Shown one piece after another: positions 1 to 5,958 of a DNA stretch of 6,125 nt; position 1 is the first letter of the stretch, and every line of letters begins with the position of its first letter. The stretch is from Micromonosporaceae bacterium (lineage in GTDB: Bacteria > Actinomycetota > Actinomycetes > Mycobacteriales > Micromonosporaceae). Location: the NCBI GenBank assembly GCA_019689695.1, contig JADGHA010000274.1, forward strand, positions 1 to 6,125, in the 5' to 3' direction. The notes under the pieces were generated by a model. The model was not told where the DNA came from. It made no database searches and saw only the letters and a list, made by a program, of their open reading frames with translations. The position numbers and the translations under genes were made by a program.

Positions 1-142
1 CGTCACGCCCGCCGACACATCGAGCCTAGACCGGAACACGCGCCCGGATCAGCGCCCCCCACCGGCGGGGTTGACCCGATTCGCCCCGGGAACACCCGCC
101 CTCACCGCTGGCTGGCCACGGTCGCCGGCCACCCGTCGCCGG

Positions 143-163
143 GCTGGGCATACTCTGCCCGGT
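143..163. repeat. Short hairpin GGGCA-5-TGCCC
   Basis: Arms GGGCA (146-150) and TGCCC (156-160) flank a five-base loop TACTC, and the stem extends outward through G-T wobble and C-G pairs to 143/163. It has no T-tract on either strand. It lies about 160 bases past the stop of the leftward glycosyltransferase gene, so it could be a secondary terminator or an operator-like site. Function is unknown, and in such GC-rich DNA a stem of this size can arise by chance. Confidence 0.35.
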
Positions 164-187
164 GCCGATCGCCCGGCCGGAGCGTGT

Positions 188-216
188 CGGTTTCCCAGTT
201 GAACCGGTTTGAACCG
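188..216. repeat. Cluster of CGGTT / AACCG half-sites
   Basis: CGGTT occurs at 188-192 and 205-209, and AACCG at 202-206 and 212-216. Together they form a central AACCGGTT palindrome (202-209), a CGGTT-TG-AACCG inverted repeat (205-216), and a wider inverted repeat with a nine-base spacer (188-206). The word TTGAACCG is repeated exactly 10 bases apart (199 and 209), one helical turn, as expected for sites bound on the same DNA face. This could be an operator array, but no promoter or gene for it to control is visible in the window, so the role is open. Confidence 0.4.
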
Positions 217-239
217 CCACGCCAGCCCCGAGATGAGGA

Positions 240-253
240 CCACCGGCCGGTGG
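240..253. repeat. 14-base perfect palindrome
   Basis: CCACCGGCCGGTGG reads the same on both strands. It lies 71-84 bases beyond the stop codon of the glycosyltransferase gene. As RNA it could fold only as a five-pair stem with a GGCC loop. It may contribute to transcription termination together with the hairpin at 262-290, or be a protein-binding site. Confidence 0.35.
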
Positions 254-261
254 CGCCGCCC

Positions 262-290
262 CCTGCCGGGCCCACCAGCGGGCCGCCAGG
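262..290 (-). terminator. Candidate terminator hairpin of the amino-sugar operon
   Basis: The hairpin has an inner stem GGCCC (269-273) with GGGCC (280-284) around a six-base loop, and an outer stem CCTG (262-265) with CAGG (287-290), separated by a small internal loop. It starts about 34 bases past the stop codon of the last gene of the leftward operon. No T-run follows on the minus strand. High-GC actinomycetes often show stem-loops without a T-tract after operons, so this is a plausible but unproven terminator. Confidence 0.35.
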
Positions 291-323
291 CCGTGGCGCG
301 CCGGCTGGACCAGCGCCCCGCCG

Positions 324-1256
324 TCAGTCCGGTGTGGACTGAATGTCCAGCGTCAGCGCCGAGATCAACATGTGTATGCCGGTGAGCAGCGGCCCCACCG
401 AGAGCAGGACGCTCCCGGTGGTGGCGACCGGCGGGCCGATCGTCTCGATCAGGACCCATACCCCCCAGCCCAGCCCGGCCAGCACCAGGAACAGGCCGGT
501 GAAGAAGAGCAGCGCGACCGGCGAGAACGAGGCCAGCACGTGCTTGAGCAGCATCCGCCGCCAGAAGCCGCGCAACAGCAGGCTCGCGATGGCGGCGGCG
601 GCCCGGTGGATCCGCATGGAGGAGACCTCCTCGCCGTACACCGCGGGGATCGGCACGTCCTTGGCCCGGACGTTGGCGATGTTGAGCCAGATCAGCAGGT
701 CGTTCTCGAACTCGTAGCCGCGCGCCACCCGGCTCAGATCCAGCCGCAGCAGGGCCGCCCGGGTGATCGCGGTGTAACCGTTCTGGGGGTCGAACAGGTT
801 CCAGTACCCGCTGGCGACCTTGGTGGCGAAGGACAGCGCGATGCTGCCGAGCATGCGCAGCTTCGGCATGGAGGCGAACGAGGTGCGGGAGAAGAACCGG
901 TTCGCCTTGGTGAACTCGTACCCGTCGTCGCAGATCGGGTCGAGGAGGGTCGGCAGGTAGGCCGGGTCCATCTGGGCGTCGCCGGCCATCACCACGTTGA
1001 CGTCCGACCCTCGCCGCAGCGCCTCCTGGTGCCCGTCGATGATCGCTCCGCCGACCCCGGTGTTCACCTCGTGATCGATGACGACCACTCGCGGATCCTC
1101 GACGGAGCGGGCGCGTTTGGAGGTGTCGTCGGTGGAACAGTCGTTCACCACCACGATCAGGTCGACGAAGTCGGGCATCGTGGTGATCGTGGTGACGATC
1201 AGCTTGCTCTCGTTGTAGGCCGGCACCACCGCCGCGATCCTGCGCCCCTTGTACAT
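324..1256 (-). CDS. Family 2 glycosyltransferase, polyprenyl-phosphate sugar transferase-like, two C-terminal membrane helices
   Basis: This 310-residue protein probably moves a sugar from a nucleotide donor to a membrane lipid (polyprenyl phosphate) on the cytoplasmic face. The N-terminal GT-A domain opens with VPAYNES (11-17), followed by the VNDCSTDDT nucleotide-binding segment (37-45), a GDAQMDP metal/donor motif (92-98), an NGYTA segment (159-163) and YEFEND (181-186) near the likely catalytic acid. Residues about 245-270 and 282-303 are two hydrophobic helices, the architecture of DPM1/GtrB-type enzymes. In the usual DxD motif the first Asp is replaced by Ala91, while Asp93 and Asp97 remain. 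The ATG at 1256 lies eight bases after the dehydrogenase stop, with only a weak GGGGTG upstream, so translation is probably coupled. It is the last gene of the operon. Donor and acceptor cannot be read from sequence; a direct polymer-acting transferase is the alternative. Confidence 0.85.
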   Translation of the reverse strand: MYKGRRIAAVVPAYNESKLIVTTITTMPDFVDLIVVVNDCSTDDTSKRARSVEDPRVVVIDHEVNTGVGGAIIDGHQEALRRGSDVNVVMAGDAQMDPAYLPTLLDPICDDGYEFTKANRFFSRTSFASMPKLRMLGSIALSFATKVASGYWNLFDPQNGYTAITRAALLRLDLSRVARGYEFENDLLIWLNIANVRAKDVPIPAVYGEEVSSMRIHRAAAAIASLLLRGFWRRMLLKHVLASFSPVALLFFTGLFLVLAGLGWGVWVLIETIGPPVATTGSVLLSVGPLLTGIHMLISALTLDIQSTPD

Positions 1257-1264
1257 GGGTCAGG

Positions 1265-2212
1265 TCACCCCGTGATGGCCGAGTCGCGGATGGCGAGGCA
1301 CACCTCAAGGGCGCGCAGCCCGTCCTCACCGGTGACCGCGGGGCTGCGCCGGGAGACCAGGCATTCGGCGAAGTGTCGCAGCTCGTGCGCGAGCGGCTCG
1401 CCGTGGTGGCCGAGGAACGGGATCTCCACCAAGCCGCTCTGCCGGTACCGTGCGCCGCCCTCGGACAGGTACTCCGCGTACTCGATGCGGTGCACCTCCA
1501 CCTGCTGCCGCAGCAGGTCGGCCACCACGCAACTGTCGTGCTGGGTGAGTGTGATCCGGCGGATCTTGTCCTGGCTGACCCGGCTGGCGGTGATGTTGGC
1601 GACTACCCCGTTGTCGAACATGAGCAGGGCGCACGCGAGGTCGTGGTCACCGGAGCGGACGGCCTTGGCCATCGCCCGGTGCTCGACGATCTCTGCACCG
1701 AGCAGGCTCCGGGCGAGGTCGACGTCGTGGATCATGAGGTCGAGCACCACGTCGGCAAGGGTGCGGTTGGAGTACGGGCCGACCCGGGTGAACTCGATCG
1801 AGATCGGATCGGCGACGATCTCCCGCAGCTCTACGACGGCCGCGTTGAACCGCTCCACATGACCGACCATGAGCACCCGGTCCTTTGCAGCCGCCACCTC
1901 CACCAGGCGGCGGGCATCGGCGACGGTCGTCGCGATCGGCTTCTCGACCAGCAGGTCTCGCCCGGAGGCGAGGATCCGGCAACCCAGCTCGGCGTGCGTG
2001 TCGCTGGGGGTGGACAGCACCACAGCGTCGGCCTCGGCCAGCGCCTCGTCCAGGTCCGAGGTGTACTTCGCGCCGATCGAGGTGGCCAGAGCAGCGGCAC
2101 GCTCGAGGTCGGGGTCGCAGACCGCGGTAACGGTGAGCTCGGGGATGCCCCGGGCGACCCGGCCGTGGTTGGCGCCCATGATGCCGGCGCCGACGATCGC
2201 CAGGCTAGGCAT
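1265..2212 (-). CDS. Gfo/Idh/MocA-family oxidoreductase, probable nucleotide-sugar 3-dehydrogenase (WlbA-like)
   Basis: This 315-residue protein has an N-terminal Rossmann fold with GAGIMG (8-13), then the family-defining EKP motif (90-92, Lys91 catalytic) and DLMIHDVD (158-165), where His162 is the usual catalytic-site histidine. The VGHVERFNAAV segment (116-126) recalls enzymes such as WlbA and UDP-GlcNAc 3-dehydrogenases, which oxidise the C3 hydroxyl of a UDP-sugar with NAD(P). Length is normal for the family. Its ATG (2212) overlaps the end of the aminotransferase gene by eight bases, with only a weak AGGCG upstream, implying translational coupling. Next to a DegT aminotransferase, the likely role is to make the 3-keto sugar that is then aminated. 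Exact substrate (UDP-GlcNAc, UDP-GlcNAcA or a dTDP-sugar) is not determined; an inositol-type dehydrogenase is less likely in this setting. Confidence 0.87.
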   Translation of the reverse strand: MPSLAIVGAGIMGANHGRVARGIPELTVTAVCDPDLERAAALATSIGAKYTSDLDEALAEADAVVLSTPSDTHAELGCRILASGRDLLVEKPIATTVADARRLVEVAAAKDRVLMVGHVERFNAAVVELREIVADPISIEFTRVGPYSNRTLADVVLDLMIHDVDLARSLLGAEIVEHRAMAKAVRSGDHDLACALLMFDNGVVANITASRVSQDKIRRITLTQHDSCVVADLLRQQVEVHRIEYAEYLSEGGARYRQSGLVEIPFLGHHGEPLAHELRHFAECLVSRRSPAVTGEDGLRALEVCLAIRDSAITG

Positions 2213-3314
2213 CGAACGCCTGCCGGATGCTCGTCACGATCCGGTCCAGCTCGCCGTCGGTGAGGTGCTGGTGCACCGGCAGCGACAACACCTCGCTCAC
2301 GACCGCTGCCGCGCGAGGTGTCGGGTCTTTGCTGATCTGAGGGTGCCCGCGATAGCAGTCGTAGTCGTACATCAGTCGGGGATAGTACAGCCCGTACCCG
2401 ATGCCCGCCTGGTCGAGGCGCTTGGCAAGATCGTCGCGGCTCAGCCCAGCCTGCGGGGTGACCCGGATCGTGTACTGGTGCCAGACATGCGTGCGCCCCG
2501 CCGGCACCTCGGGTGTCCGCACCCCGGGCAGGCCGGCCAACCCCTCGGTCAGCCGAGCCGCGTTCGCCGCCCGGCGCTCGACCGTCTCGTTCAACCGGCG
2601 CAGCTGGGGCAGCACGATCGCCGCCTGCAGGTCGGTCAGCCGCCAGTTGTGCCCGGGCAGCTCGTACTGGTAGCGCGCCCGCATGCCCTGGTTGCGCAGC
2701 AGCCGCAACCGGTCGGCGAGCTCGCCGTCCGCGGTGGTCACCAGCCCGCCCTCACCGCACTGCACGTTCTTGGTCGCGTACAGCGAAAAGCACCCGACGC
2801 CGAACGAGCCCACCGCACGGTCGCCGACCCGGGCACCGTGCGCCTGGGCGGCGTCCTCCACCACGACCGCCCCGGCCCGTCCGGCGATCTCCATGAGCGC
2901 CGGCATGTCGGCAGGCAGGCCGTAGAGGTGGACCGGCAGCAATGCCCTGGTGCGCTCGTTGACCAGCGCCGCCACGGACGCTGGGTCGATGGTGAAGTCG
3001 TCGGTGACGTCGGCGAACCGCACGGTCGCGCCGGACTCGAGCACCGCGTTGAGGGTGGCCACGAAGCTGAACGGCGTGGTGATGACCTCGTCGCCGGGTC
3101 CGAGCTTCAGCGCGCGCAGCGCCGCGACCAAGGCAACGGTGCCGTTACTGACCGCGACCGCGTGTGGGGCGCCGCACAGGCTGGCGAACTCGCGCTCCAA
3201 CTCGGCCACGACCGGGCCCTGTGCCAGCTGGCCGGAGCGCAGCACGCGCAGGACCGCGGCCTCTTCCTCCGGGCCGATGATGACCGAGGTGATAGGGATC
3301 GATGTCTTCGACAT
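2205..3314 (-). CDS. DegT/DnrJ/EryC1/StrS-family PLP-dependent nucleotide-sugar aminotransferase
   Basis: This cytosolic enzyme transfers an amino group, usually from glutamate, to a keto-sugar nucleotide. Numbering from the upstream GTG at 3323, the features are SNGT (59-62, PLP phosphate contact), VVVEDAAQAHGA (153-164, Asp157 against the PLP pyridine nitrogen), SLYATKN with the Schiff-base lysine Lys185, and GHNWRLTDLQAA (224-235), all family hallmarks. Length (369-372) is normal and nothing is missing. Two starts are possible: GTG at 3323 sits only two bases after the GAGGAG ribosome site, whereas ATG at 3314 is eleven bases away, so I prefer ATG. It is the first gene of the leftward operon and overlaps the dehydrogenase gene. 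The pair matches the WlbA/WlbC scheme for 3-amino-3-deoxy sugars; a 4-aminotransferase (ArnB-like) role cannot be excluded by sequence alone. Confidence 0.93.
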   Translation of the reverse strand: MSKTSIPITSVIIGPEEEAAVLRVLRSGQLAQGPVVAELEREFASLCGAPHAVAVSNGTVALVAALRALKLGPGDEVITTPFSFVATLNAVLESGATVRFADVTDDFTIDPASVAALVNERTRALLPVHLYGLPADMPALMEIAGRAGAVVVEDAAQAHGARVGDRAVGSFGVGCFSLYATKNVQCGEGGLVTTADGELADRLRLLRNQGMRARYQYELPGHNWRLTDLQAAIVLPQLRRLNETVERRAANAARLTEGLAGLPGVRTPEVPAGRTHVWHQYTIRVTPQAGLSRDDLAKRLDQAGIGYGLYYPRLMYDYDCYRGHPQISKDPTPRAAAVVSEVLSLPVHQHLTDGELDRIVTSIRQAFDA

Positions 3315-3325
3315 CGTACTCACGG

Positions 3326-3331
3326 CTCCTC
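3326..3331 (-). promoter_or_regulatory. Ribosome binding site GAGGAG deciding the aminotransferase start
   Basis: GAGGAG on the minus strand lies two bases before GTG (3323) and eleven before ATG (3314). The first spacing is too short for normal initiation and the second is slightly long but usable, so the ATG is favoured. Confidence 0.6.
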
Positions 3332-3426
3332 AACTTGCGGCAGGACGGACTACTCGACGAGCCGGTGCCATGGGCTACGTCCCGGTCCGGTCCGCGCGCC
3401 GTCCGCCATTTCGGTGGCTGGATGGA

Positions 3427-3444
3427 CGCGCCACGAAGGGCGCG
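3427..3444. repeat. Inverted repeat CGCGCC-6-GGCGCG in the divergent region
   Basis: Perfect six-base arms at 3427-3432 and 3439-3444 surround the spacer ACGAAG. The site is roughly midway between the divergent starts (about 112 bases from the aminotransferase ATG and 128 from the GtrA GTG), where an operator acting on both genes could sit. GC-only arms make chance occurrence possible. Confidence 0.3.
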
Positions 3445-3556
3445 GTAGCGGCGGGTGGGTCACAACACGGTCCTCGTATGGTCGGCTCGGGGGCGCATCA
3501 GCGCGAAGCGGCGTTGAGACTACCCTGCGCTTGCATTCTCTTTCCATTCGCGGCAC

Positions 3557-3564
3557 AGGAAGGG
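3557..3564 (+). promoter_or_regulatory. Ribosome binding site AGGAAGGG of the GtrA gene
   Basis: AGGAAGGG ends eight bases before GTG at 3573, the right spacing, and fourteen bases before the in-frame ATG at 3579. It therefore selects GTG as the start even though this frame stays open far upstream. Confidence 0.7.
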
Positions 3565-3572
3565 CCCCGGAC

Positions 3573-3965
3573 GTGACGATGGGCGTCGCCAGGACTCTGG
3601 TCAGCAACAGCGCGCTGCGCTTCCTGGTTGTGGGTGGGCTGAGCCTGGCCGCCGACACGGGTGCCCTGTTCGTGCTGCACGGCGTACTCGGCATCTGGCT
3701 GCCGGTGGCCACGGCACTGGCGTACGCGGTGGCCTTCGTGGTCAACTTCGGGCTCAACCGGACCTGGGCGTTCGGTGCCGGCGGCGCGATCGGCCCGCAA
3801 CTGTGGCGTTACCTGGCCCTGGTCGCGGTCAACCTGGTGCTCACCGTGGTGGTTGTCCAGGGTCTGGTGTGGGTGGGCGTGACCTACCTGGCGGCCAAGG
3901 TGGTGACCGCGACCGGGCTGGCGGTGATCAACTACCTGGTTTCCCGGAAGTGGATCTTCACCTGA
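3573..3965 (+). CDS. GtrA-family four-helix membrane protein, Rv3789-like candidate
   Basis: This 130-residue inner-membrane protein has four hydrophobic helices at about 15-38, 43-61, 78-99 and 104-124. The family's duplicated signature is clear: NFGLNRTWAF (58-67) after helix 2 and NYLVSRKWIF (120-129) after helix 4. GtrA proteins are thought to help flip or channel polyprenyl-linked sugars. In M. tuberculosis the GtrA protein Rv3789, encoded near aftA, has been linked to arabinosylation of arabinogalactan and to AftA. Length matches the family and nothing is truncated. The gene converges on aftA with 19 bases between stops and is divergent from an operon ending in a polyprenyl-type glycosyltransferase, so it could serve either pathway. 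I assign the family firmly but leave the cargo open. Confidence 0.9.
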   Translation: MTMGVARTLVSNSALRFLVVGGLSLAADTGALFVLHGVLGIWLPVATALAYAVAFVVNFGLNRTWAFGAGGAIGPQLWRYLALVAVNLVLTVVVVQGLVWVGVTYLAAKVVTATGLAVINYLVSRKWIFT

Positions 3966-3984
3966 CCGACCCCGCCGGGCCGGC
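3966..3984. other. Short convergent gap between the GtrA gene and aftA
   Basis: Only 19 bases lie between the two convergent stop codons. They include GCCGG-G-CCGGC (3974-3984), an 11-base inverted repeat too tight to form a strong hairpin. No good bidirectional terminator is visible, so the two transcripts may overlap at their 3' ends and could affect each other. Confidence 0.4.
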
Positions 3985-5898
3985 CTACTCACGGCGGACA
4001 GCGACCACAAGGTCGCCAGGGAGGTCGCGGTCGACCGCCCAGACCGCCGGGTCGAACTGGCTGGCGGTGAAGACCTGGTCCCGCCAGGTCCACCGGTCGG
4101 CGCCGGCACGGTGCAGGAGGAAGATGTCGATGGGTCCGAACCGGGTGTGCGCCGACGCGTCGGCGAACCGGGCCGGAGCGGTGATGGAGGCGAGCCGCTC
4201 GATCTCGGCCTCCCGCCGGTCCCACTGGACCAGAGAGCCGGACGCCCCAGGGGAGTTGGTGGTGTACCCGGGCCAGGGCAGGTAAGCGAAGAGCCGCTCG
4301 TCGGCGGAGAGGGCTACCCGCCGCGGGTTGGGACCGAGGACCCGGACCACCGCGTCCCGGATCGCGTACGCGGGGAACGGCGGGGTCCGGCCGGTGGCCG
4401 GCGCGAACCGTGGGTACCCGCCGCCGGGCAGTGGCTCCAGGTGCGCCTCCGCGGCGTAGTGCGCGGTGGGCTGCCCCGCGGCGGGCATCCAAGCTCCGCT
4501 GTAGGAGTAGCAGGCCCACGCGACGGCGAGCGCAAGAGCGGCCGCGCCGGTGCCCGGCGGCGGCTGGGCGGCGAGCCGGCCGGCCAGGACCGGCGCGACG
4601 TGGGCCAGGACGAGCACCCCCGCGGCGACCAACGCGGTGCTGTACAGGTTGCTGGTGTAGTGCAGGAAGGCGGTGTGCTCGTCGAAGGCGAGGCGCACGG
4701 TAGCGATCACCCGGTAGGCCAGCGCGCCGACGACCACCAACAGCAGAGGGGTGGCCCACCACGCGGCGCGGCGCAACAGGACCAGTCCGGCAAGCCCGAC
4801 CAGCTGCAGGACGCCCAGCGGGGTGGCGGACAGGAACGGCAGGGCCTGCTGCTGCAGGCTGCCCGGGAGGTATGTGTCGGACACCGCGGCAGCGGGCCGG
4901 GTCAGCACCGCGGACAGGAAGGGCAGCACGTACCAGGATGAGACGGCCGCGGACACGCCCGCCACGCCGGCCAGGTGCAGCAGATAGCGCCGACGGTCGC
5001 CGGCGGCCCGCCAGGTGCGCACGACCAGCGCCAGCAGGCCCAGGCCGGCGAAGACCAGCCAGGCCTGATAGGTCAGCAGGATGAGGCCGCCGACGAGGCC
5101 GCCGGCCAGCCAGTGCAGGCGACCCTTGGGTGGCCGGCCGATGGCGGCCAGGGCCCAGGGCACGAACACCGCGGCAGTGATCACCTCGTACGGCTTGCGC
5201 GGATCGCCGAACGCCACCAGGACCAGCGCCGAAATGGCCAGCGCGACCCAGGGCGGGACCAGCCGGCGCCACAGCGCGAACCCGACCACGATGGTCGCGG
5301 AGGTGACCAGCACCTCGGCGTCGCCGATCAGCCGCCAGGCTGGGGTGTCCAGCAGGACGGCGGCGCGGCCGACGAGCCAGAAGTACAGCGGAGGGTACTC
5401 GGCGGGCAGGCCGGGGACCCAGGTGTCCGAGCTGGCCGCAACCACCGTGTACCGGGTGGCCATCGCCGTCTGCCGTCCGGCATCGCCGAGCAGGCCACCG
5501 TACCCGAACGGTGTGCCGGTCAGCCCGGTCTGCAGGGTCAGCGCCACCCAGGCGGCGAGCAGCCCGGCGCAGGCTCCGGACAGCGCCGCCATCGCGGCCG
5601 CCGCGATACGCCGGCGGGCCAGCAGCAGGCCGAGGCTGAGCAGCACGGCCACGCCGGCAAAGCCCAGCCCGAGCGGCAGGCTCCAGGCGCGTTGGCCGAA
5701 CGGGTCGAGGTCGGCCGCCCGCGGCAGCAGCAGCGCTGCGGGCAGGGCCAGCAGCCAGACGGCGACGGCCACCGCGGACGGGTTCACGCACAGGGACCGC
5801 AGCCGGTGCAGCCACCCCATCTCCGGCCGGGGCGCTGATCGATGTGGCGCTGGCAGCCGGCCGCCGGCCGGCGTGGGATCCCGGGTCTCGATCACCAT
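3985..5898 (-). CDS. aftA: AftA-like galactan 5-O-arabinofuranosyltransferase (GT-C fold)
   Basis: This 637-residue integral membrane protein is close to the length of mycobacterial AftA (about 640), which adds the first arabinofuranose from decaprenyl-phosphoryl-arabinose to cell-wall galactan on the outer face. I count roughly 11-12 hydrophobic helices between residues 41 and 465, then a soluble C-terminal domain of about 170 residues. Notable points are acidic candidates in outer loops (Asp63, Asp65 after helix 1; Asp139), EYPPLYFWLVGR (167-178), GDPRKPYE (231-238), TYQAW (276-280) and a C-terminal segment WTWRDQVF (603-610) leading to DLVVAVRRE at the end, the pattern I associate with the AftA C-terminal domain. 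ATG at 5898 has an excellent AGGAGG six bases upstream. DprE1/DprE2 genes, often nearby, are not in the window. Another GT-C arabinosyl- or mannosyltransferase is the alternative. Confidence 0.82.
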   Translation of the reverse strand: MVIETRDPTPAGGRLPAPHRSAPRPEMGWLHRLRSLCVNPSAVAVAVWLLALPAALLLPRAADLDPFGQRAWSLPLGLGFAGVAVLLSLGLLLARRRIAAAAMAALSGACAGLLAAWVALTLQTGLTGTPFGYGGLLGDAGRQTAMATRYTVVAASSDTWVPGLPAEYPPLYFWLVGRAAVLLDTPAWRLIGDAEVLVTSATIVVGFALWRRLVPPWVALAISALVLVAFGDPRKPYEVITAAVFVPWALAAIGRPPKGRLHWLAGGLVGGLILLTYQAWLVFAGLGLLALVVRTWRAAGDRRRYLLHLAGVAGVSAAVSSWYVLPFLSAVLTRPAAAVSDTYLPGSLQQQALPFLSATPLGVLQLVGLAGLVLLRRAAWWATPLLLVVVGALAYRVIATVRLAFDEHTAFLHYTSNLYSTALVAAGVLVLAHVAPVLAGRLAAQPPPGTGAAALALAVAWACYSYSGAWMPAAGQPTAHYAAEAHLEPLPGGGYPRFAPATGRTPPFPAYAIRDAVVRVLGPNPRRVALSADERLFAYLPWPGYTTNSPGASGSLVQWDRREAEIERLASITAPARFADASAHTRFGPIDIFLLHRAGADRWTWRDQVFTASQFDPAVWAVDRDLPGDLVVAVRRE

Positions 5899-5904
5899 GG
5901 CCTT

Positions 5905-5910
5905 CCTCCT
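5905..5910 (-). promoter_or_regulatory. Ribosome binding site AGGAGG of aftA
   Basis: A full-consensus AGGAGG, within GAGGAGGAAGG on the minus strand, lies six bases before ATG at 5898. It fixes that start and indicates efficient initiation. A frame running further upstream (to 5980) belongs to a different reading frame and is not used. Confidence 0.8.
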
Positions 5911-5947
5911 CAGCGCTGTGTCGGGGGTCGGCCCGGGGGCATCGACT

Positions 5948-5958
5948 CAGGTAACCTG
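5948..5958. repeat. Inverted repeat CAGGT-A-ACCTG upstream of aftA
   Basis: Two perfect five-base arms around a single base form a compact, nearly symmetric site whose centre lies 55 bases upstream of the aftA start. It is placed where a repressor or activator could act on aftA, and it contains TTACCT on the minus strand, a weak -10-like word. No known regulator is assigned. Confidence 0.35.

Larger units (their letters stand above)
1..323. other. Intergenic region downstream of the sugar operon; no convincing gene
   Basis: I see no supportable gene here. A GTG-initiated frame of 64 codons on the minus strand (220 to 26) exists, but it has no clear ribosome binding site, only ordinary third-position GC (about 72 percent by my count), and a protein sequence without recognisable domains. 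The stretch instead holds several inverted repeats: a hairpin at 143-163, a CGGTT/AACCG cluster at 188-216, a 14-base perfect palindrome at 240-253 and a larger hairpin at 262-290. These are listed separately. The leftward operon ends at 324, so termination of that transcript is the simplest role for at least some of them. Confidence 0.6.
3315..3572. promoter_or_regulatory. Divergent control region between the amino-sugar operon and the GtrA gene
   Basis: About 258 bases separate two divergent start codons, so promoters for both directions should lie here. Rightward, TACCCT (3521-3526) fits a TAnnnT -10 box but lacks a good -35; TTGAGA (3514-3519) resembles a -35 but has no good partner 17 bases on. 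Leftward, TAGTCT (minus strand of 3519-3524) is a possible -10, also without a clear -35. A locally AT-richer patch at about 3531-3548 lies just ahead of the GtrA ribosome site. Only the location is well supported; the individual boxes are weak. Confidence 0.45.

Noticed and set aside
26..220. A 64-codon minus-strand frame starting at GTG
   Set aside because: No clear ribosome site, no elevated third-position GC and no recognisable protein; it overlaps the inverted-repeat cluster.
49..1329. A 426-codon minus-strand frame over the GT2 gene
   Set aside because: Arg/His/Gly-rich shadow in the wrong frame; the GT2 frame carries all recognisable motifs.
372..1862. A 496-codon open frame on the plus strand
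   Set aside because: Antisense to the GT2 and dehydrogenase genes, with composition rich in Gln, His, Arg and Gly and no domain. Such shadows are expected where GC is this high.
1869..3965. A 698-codon open frame on the plus strand that would fuse a long N-terminal region to GtrA
   Set aside because: It runs antisense through the aminotransferase and dehydrogenase genes, encodes low-complexity Arg/Gly/Pro/Ala-rich sequence, and crosses the divergent control region. Only the last 130 codons, after a good ribosome site at 3557-3564, are a real protein.
3498..4109. A 203-codon minus-strand frame antisense to GtrA
   Set aside because: Spans the GtrA gene and the end of aftA in a shadow frame with Gln/Arg/His-rich composition.
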